NCBI GenBank assembly: GCA_039198065.1
Contig: JBCCTU010000001.1
Location: 434,001-498,000 of the forward strand
Length of the DNA stretch: 64,000 nucleotides
Direction of reading: 5' to 3'
Source: CALHVX01 sp039198065
GTDB taxonomy: Bacteria > Pseudomonadota > Gammaproteobacteria > Pseudomonadales > Azotimanducaceae
Shown here piece after piece: positions 60,399-64,000 of this stretch (position 1 is its first letter; each line of letters opens with the position of its first letter). The notes beneath the pieces were generated by a model that was given only the letters and a program-made list of their open reading frames with translations, did not search any database and was not told the origin of the DNA. The translations under genes and the position numbers were made by a program.

Positions 60399-61472
60399 CT
60401 ATAGAGTCCGGCGGTCCAGGGCCCGAGCGTGGCTCTCATTGAGTGATCGGCTGCTCGCCTGAATGCCGCGGAGGATTTTGCGCCAGGGTGCGAGCTGCAT
60501 GGGTTGGTGACGTTGCTCATTAGCGGCGGTGGCGAGGTACCCGGCGTGCTCGATGAAGATCTGCCAGGCTCGGAACACGCTGTGTCGCGGGTCGAACATG
60601 TGGGTAGGAAGCGAAGCTACGCCGTTGGCTTCAATGACGGTGAAGCTGCCGGACATCAGTGCTTCGTCGCTGGCCGCTCGAACATCGAGGCGACCAAAGT
60701 TGTAGCCTGGTTGCGACGCACAGAAGCGGTCGATTTCAGAACGCAGCGTGTCGGTAATCAATTCAGGATCGTTGCTGAATCGGCACCCCATGGTGTGAGA
60801 GCCGACGAAGGATAGGCGCACCCGTTCACCGAGCGCTGGAATGCGTTCCAGATCCAGGTCCTTTAGAAACAGCGGCCAGTGATTGCTGAAGCGCTCGTGG
60901 GCGCTGGCCAGGTTACCCAGGGTTCGTTTGCCGTCCCCGGTTACTTCCGGGAAATGCTTGCGATTAACACCTGTGATCCGTCCTAGACCCGAACGTCGAA
61001 CGAAGAACACGCCGTACTCATTGGGTAAGTCGACGTAGGCCTGTAGCAGGTAGTCGCAGCTGAGTAGAGGGGCGAGGTCGGCTGCCGTGGATGGCCCGGT
61101 AACCTTCAATAGTCCTTTGCCGACGGCGCCCATGTCGGGTTTCAGGATCAGTGGGTAACCGTGTCGCGCCGCAAAGTTCTCGATCTGCCGTTGCTTGAGC
61201 CCTGTGTCCGTATCGGCTTTGAGCAACGTTGTAGCCGGAAACCAGTGCTGGTCGAAGGCACACTGCGTCCTGTGCTTGGAGCCCAGGCCGATCTCGCCGT
61301 GATCGAGCGCGTAGTTTGCTTTCGCAAGATGCTTTGGCGGCAAACGGAGCCGTGCGCAGTGCATAAGCAGGGCAAGGTAGTACGGCGTTTCAAACACGCG
61401 TGCCGGCCAGAATTCCCACCGGCTGATGGTGCGATGCGGGTAGCGCCGTGCGTGTGGTGGTGATGACGTCAT
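60399..61472 (-). CDS. ATP-grasp domain protein
   Basis: A 357-residue cytoplasmic protein. The region GYPLILKPDMGAVGKGLLKV is an ATP-grasp nucleotide-binding strand-loop, and FTVIEANGVASLPTHMFDPR carries the metal-binding Glu/Asn near the C-terminus; both fit D-Ala-D-Ala-ligase-like/RimK-type ATP-grasp enzymes. The N-terminus WEFWPARVFETPYYLALLMH is distinctive and conserved-looking. The family couples ATP hydrolysis to amide or ester bond formation; the substrates are not known. The gene stands alone, convergent with the small membrane protein gene. Confidence 0.75.
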   Translation of the reverse strand: MTSSPPHARRYPHRTISRWEFWPARVFETPYYLALLMHCARLRLPPKHLAKANYALDHGEIGLGSKHRTQCAFDQHWFPATTLLKADTDTGLKQRQIENFAARHGYPLILKPDMGAVGKGLLKVTGPSTAADLAPLLSCDYLLQAYVDLPNEYGVFFVRRSGLGRITGVNRKHFPEVTGDGKRTLGNLASAHERFSNHWPLFLKDLDLERIPALGERVRLSFVGSHTMGCRFSNDPELITDTLRSEIDRFCASQPGYNFGRLDVRAASDEALMSGSFTVIEANGVASLPTHMFDPRHSVFRAWQIFIEHAGYLATAANEQRHQPMQLAPWRKILRGIQASSRSLNESHARALDRRTL

Positions 61473-61635
61473 CGATGAACTTCGGCTTGGTGCCAGTGCT
61501 CCGTTAAGCTTGCGAGGGCAGGCGAGTGCGAGATGCTGTGACGGCGCTCGTTGCCAGGCAAGGTACAGTTGTGGCGGTGCAATGGTTTCGTTCGCAGTGC
61601 GGTCTATGGTGCGTTTTATGGCTCATCTTGGTTTT

Positions 61636-61695
61636 AAACAAGTAGGTTCTAAACAAGGAGCTTCCGAACAAGGAGCTTCCGAACACGGAGGTTCC
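61636..61695 (+). repeat. 15-bp tandem repeat x4 before the START-domain gene
   Basis: Four 15-bp units begin at 61636, 61651, 61666 and 61681 (second unit AAACAAGGAGCTTCC). They are in frame with the downstream gene and would encode Lys/Glu-Gln/His-x-x-Ser repeats, but also repeat an AAGGAG-like motif. With start at 61705 they are leader sequence. Confidence 0.85.
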
Positions 61696-61704
61696 AAGCG
61701 AGCG

Positions 61705-62457
61705 ATGCAGCTGTCGGACAACGAAGCCCGGCGTGTTGTTCCACGGTGCCTCTCCGGTGCAGGTTGGCTTGCAGCGCTCTGGTTTGCGTTTGTCGTACCG
61801 ATCGGCCTGGCAGCGGATGCGGACGGAGACGGTGCGCGAACGGGTGACGATGCGGATCCCTACGCCTGGCGTCTCGACAGATCTCGAAAGGGGATCGATA
61901 TCTTCACGCGCTCTGTCGAGGGCTCCCGCTTCCGCGCTGTGCGGGCGACCATGGTGGTTGATCTTCCAATCGAGGCGCTCGTTGCGCTGGTTCGCGATAC
62001 CGAGGCGTGCCCCAGCTGGGCTCACCTGTGCAAGTCTTCCCGCGTGGTCGAGGAGACCTCGGAAACCGACATGCTCGTATATACCTTGAACGACATTCCC
62101 TGGCCGGTCAGTGACCGCGACGCTGTGGCCCGGGTTGAGTGGCGGCGCGACGCGGACACCGGCCGCGTGGTTATGACGGCGACCGCTGTGCCGAGTCCCG
62201 TCGAGGGTCCTTCCGGTGCCGTGCGTCTGACAAACGCGGTCACCGAGTGGCGCTTTCTGCCGCTTGCAGACGGTCGGGTAGCGGTGGAGTCGGAAGCGCA
62301 TGTGGATCCAGGCGGCCCAATGCCTGCGTGGTTGATCAACCGAATGCTGCTCGATGCGCCGTACAAAACGCTGACCAACATGCGAGAGATCCTGAGCGAC
62401 GGGCGCTACCAGGGCGCCCGCTTTGACTTCATGACCGACGACGTGTCAGTGCCGTGA
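61705..62457 (+). CDS. Secreted START-domain (lipid-transfer-like) protein
   Basis: A 250-residue protein. From ATG 61705 the N-terminus has a signal peptide (AGWLAALWFAFVVPIGLAAD). The mature part is a START-like domain: KGIDIFTRSVEGSRFRAVRA, LVRDTEACPSWAHLCKSSRV, VYTLNDIPWPVSDRDAVARV (PWPVxxRD, highly typical of bacterial START proteins), and PAWLINRMLLDAPYKTLTNM. It would bind a hydrophobic ligand in the periplasm. Upstream in-frame ATGs (61621, 61582) exist but would add a repeat-rich tail in front of the signal peptide, so I prefer 61705. It abuts the DoxX-like gene tail-to-tail with no gap. Confidence 0.85.
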   Translation: MQLSDNEARRVVPRCLSGAGWLAALWFAFVVPIGLAADADGDGARTGDDADPYAWRLDRSRKGIDIFTRSVEGSRFRAVRATMVVDLPIEALVALVRDTEACPSWAHLCKSSRVVEETSETDMLVYTLNDIPWPVSDRDAVARVEWRRDADTGRVVMTATAVPSPVEGPSGAVRLTNAVTEWRFLPLADGRVAVESEAHVDPGGPMPAWLINRMLLDAPYKTLTNMREILSDGRYQGARFDFMTDDVSVP

Positions 62458-62913
62458 TCAGGCCGCTGCGGTCTGCGGCGCTTCGTCGTGGGTCCGCGAG
62501 TTGAGAACCAGCGTCGCGGCGCAGCACAGCCAGACTACACAGGCCATCGCAAACAGCGCGCCACCGTCGGTGTCACCGGCTGCGTTGACTACCCGGTCGA
62601 CACCCAGCGGCGTGCCTAGGTGAAAGAAGATGGCCCCGGAGATGACGACCAGGCCGATCAGAGCACCGATGCGCCGCGTCGCGGGAATCAACAACAGCCC
62701 GGCGGCGACGAGCTCAACGAGGCCGACAGTGACGCCGCCGTAGGCCGCAAAGGCTGGGGCTAGGGCGCCGATGAGCGGCAGATCGGCCATCCAGGTACCG
62801 ATAGTCTCGAAGATGATCCGTGTTTCGTCTGATCCTGCGAATTTGAAAAACAGAGATTGAACAAAGATGACGGCGGGAATGATTGCCAGTGCCCAGCCCA
62901 GAATGCGTTTCAT
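62458..62913 (-). CDS. DoxX-like small membrane protein
   Basis: A 151-residue protein with four membrane helices (ILGWALAIIPAVIFVQSLFF; AFAAYGGVTVGLVELVAAGL; RRIGALIGLVVISGAIFFHL; ALFAMACVVWLCCAATLVLN). The FxKFxG pattern after helix 1 and the GLVELVAAGLLLIPATRRIG segment match the DoxX/DoxX-like family. Such proteins are sometimes tied to thiosulfate oxidation or redox stress; no partner is near. ATG 62913 has GAGGAG upstream. The longer open frame to 63135 is not protein-like. Confidence 0.8.
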   Translation of the reverse strand: MKRILGWALAIIPAVIFVQSLFFKFAGSDETRIIFETIGTWMADLPLIGALAPAFAAYGGVTVGLVELVAAGLLLIPATRRIGALIGLVVISGAIFFHLGTPLGVDRVVNAAGDTDGGALFAMACVVWLCCAATLVLNSRTHDEAPQTAAA

Positions 62914-63031
62914 AGCGTGCTCCTCGTGCCGCGGGACGGGGTGATCCGTTCCCGTTGTATCTGGTCTGACGAGCCGGTGCACGGTAAGTTCCGGCGCGAT
63001 GTGTTGATTGCTTCTATCGAAAGCAAAGGCG

Positions 63032-63856
63032 CTAACTATTGCGGTGCTTCGACTGAACCAGCGGCGTGTTGCCTTCGAGCATGTCGTGAGCGGTAACGTA
63101 GATACACACGAACACGGTGTTGAAGACCGGATCAATGATCGCGGTGTCGCTAACCCGGGCGCCCAGTTTTAGGTAACCTCGGAGCAGCGTTGGTAGTTTC
63201 CGGGTCGCGTTGTCGAACTCAAGGGTTGGGTCCTCAAACTGTGCCAGCTGGACGTAATCCACAACCCGAGGAGTAGGCATGAGCTCTGGTGATGCGCGAT
63301 TGTGCCGGTGTAGGTAGCCGAGGATCTGTTCATGGTCGGCGAGGTTTGTGCCAGGAAAGCTGGCGCAGCCAAGCATGACATCGATCTCGTTGTCGACGAT
63401 GAACTGCGCGGCGAACTTCCAGATCAGCAGCAGAATGGTCCCCTGCCGCCGCGTCCCATCGATGCAAAAGCGACCGAGCTCCAGGAGCCGGTCGTAGCGC
63501 TGACGCAAGCGAGTCAAGTCAAAGGCTTGTTCGGTGTAGAAGCGCTGTCCGTCTTGAAGGTCTGCTGCCGCGACCATTCGTAGGGTGCCAACAACCCGTT
63601 CGGCGGCGTCCCGGCGATCGACTACGATCACGTGGTAGGCGTTCTCATCCCATTCGTCAGCGTCTGCCTCCGTTTGGGTTTTTTCCGCGTCCGGGCGCCC
63701 GCCGCGCTCCAGGTAGAGCAATCGGTAGCGCAGTCGCTGAGCTTCCCGGATTTCCCAGGCGCTGCTCGCCATACGGACCTCGTAGTGTCCGGCGGTGATC
63801 GGTGCGCTGCTGCGCAGGCGCGTGTGCTGCGGCAAGCGTTCTGGTATCGCGGACAT
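63032..63856 (-). CDS. OlsB-like acyl-ACP N-acyltransferase (GNAT/hemolysin-like)
   Basis: A 274-residue protein. The GNAT core starts YEVRMASSAWEIREAQRLRY and carries RLLYLERGG, HVIVVDRRDAAERVVGTLRM, LELGRFCIDGTRRQGTILLL and LGCASFPGTNLADHEQILGY. This is the pattern of ornithine-lipid synthase OlsB and related PEP-CTERM-linked N-acyltransferases. It makes N-acyl amino acids from acyl-ACP. The start ATG 63856 has GGAGGGG upstream; ATG 63955 (GAGGGAG upstream) is also in frame. Together with the PlsC-like gene 3 kb away it may make an aminolipid. Confidence 0.82.
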   Translation of the reverse strand: MSAIPERLPQHTRLRSSAPITAGHYEVRMASSAWEIREAQRLRYRLLYLERGGRPDAEKTQTEADADEWDENAYHVIVVDRRDAAERVVGTLRMVAAADLQDGQRFYTEQAFDLTRLRQRYDRLLELGRFCIDGTRRQGTILLLIWKFAAQFIVDNEIDVMLGCASFPGTNLADHEQILGYLHRHNRASPELMPTPRVVDYVQLAQFEDPTLEFDNATRKLPTLLRGYLKLGARVSDTAIIDPVFNTVFVCIYVTAHDMLEGNTPLVQSKHRNS

Positions 63857-64000
63857 CGGTCCCCTCCAAATCCCCGTGCGTTGGCACGTAGCAGCTACCG
63901 GGCGCGTGACGAATAGAATGGTCGCCCGTACCTTGGCTCGGACAGCAGATGCCATGATTTTCTCCCTCTCTTGATCGTTCGGCAATGGATTGCTCGGCAA

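Noticed and set aside
61504..62301. 265-codon open frame opposite the START-domain gene with SLF-type repeats
   Set aside because: The repeat is just the complement of the 15-bp tandem repeat; the plus strand has a signal peptide and START motifs.

Overview
The window looks like chromosomal DNA of a free-living, probably marine or aquatic, Gammaproteobacterium with moderately high GC (roughly 60 % by eye). This rests on several observations. The block yrfG-hslR-hslO with pckA next to it follows the order known from enteric bacteria. A proteobacterial gshA, an Rsd/AlgQ homologue beside dsbB, yceH and the long (about 530-residue) type of isocitrate lyase are present. There is also a PEP-CTERM protein. 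I saw no rRNA, tRNA, CRISPR array, insertion sequence or prophage gene, so this is mostly core-like chromosome with patches of accessory envelope genes. No genus is claimed.

Layout. 0-5.3 kb: end of a TVP38-type membrane protein, a MerA-like flavoprotein, a TetR regulator with a clear palindromic operator, and an ECF sigma / anti-sigma / PDZ operon closed by a good terminator. 5.4-12.5 kb: ABC-F ATPase, orphan ParA, WD40 lipoprotein, Rsd/AlgQ homologue, quinone oxidoreductase coupled to dsbB, and an orphan FliL-like protein. 12.5-19.0 kb: gshA, pckA, hslO, hslR and yrfG on one strand, with cysQ divergent. 19.0-19.7 kb holds no large gene but has a near-perfect LexA box, inverted repeats and a 43-codon hydrophobic ORF. 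19.7-31.4 kb: STAS-like protein, PanE homologue, cysK, a Crp/Fnr regulator, the ypfJ / DUF2868 / DUF3482 / BrkB / methyltransferase run, and a hybrid histidine kinase. 31.5-38.4 kb: aceA, yceH with a coupled partner, a PEP-CTERM protein, and an ECF sigma / Ser-Thr kinase pair. 38.5-52.1 kb: transporters (MATE, two MFS, an ABC exporter), a serine hydrolase, a membrane-bound class III aminotransferase fusion, DUF72, fasciclin, DUF3429 and a malonyl-CoA-synthetase-like enzyme.

52.2-59.0 kb is the most interesting part: nine co-directional, tightly packed genes. They encode a glycine-zipper protein, a secreted helical protein, a lipoprotein, an ExbB/TolQ-like channel protein, an ExbD/TolR-like protein, a large secreted protein, a SPOR-like protein, a lytic transglycosylase, and a small secreted protein that resembles the ends of the first gene. 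I read this as a candidate proton-motive-force-driven envelope or peptidoglycan machine, distinct from Tol-Pal. 59.0-63.9 kb is a lipid and envelope neighbourhood: PlsC-like acyltransferase, small membrane protein, ATP-grasp protein, START-domain protein, DoxX-like protein and an OlsB-like N-acyltransferase.

A cross-cutting feature is the repeated occurrence of short in-frame tandem repeats (9, 12 or 15 bp) in low-complexity tails or linkers of unrelated proteins. All functional assignments are from reading the sequence; no database search was run.
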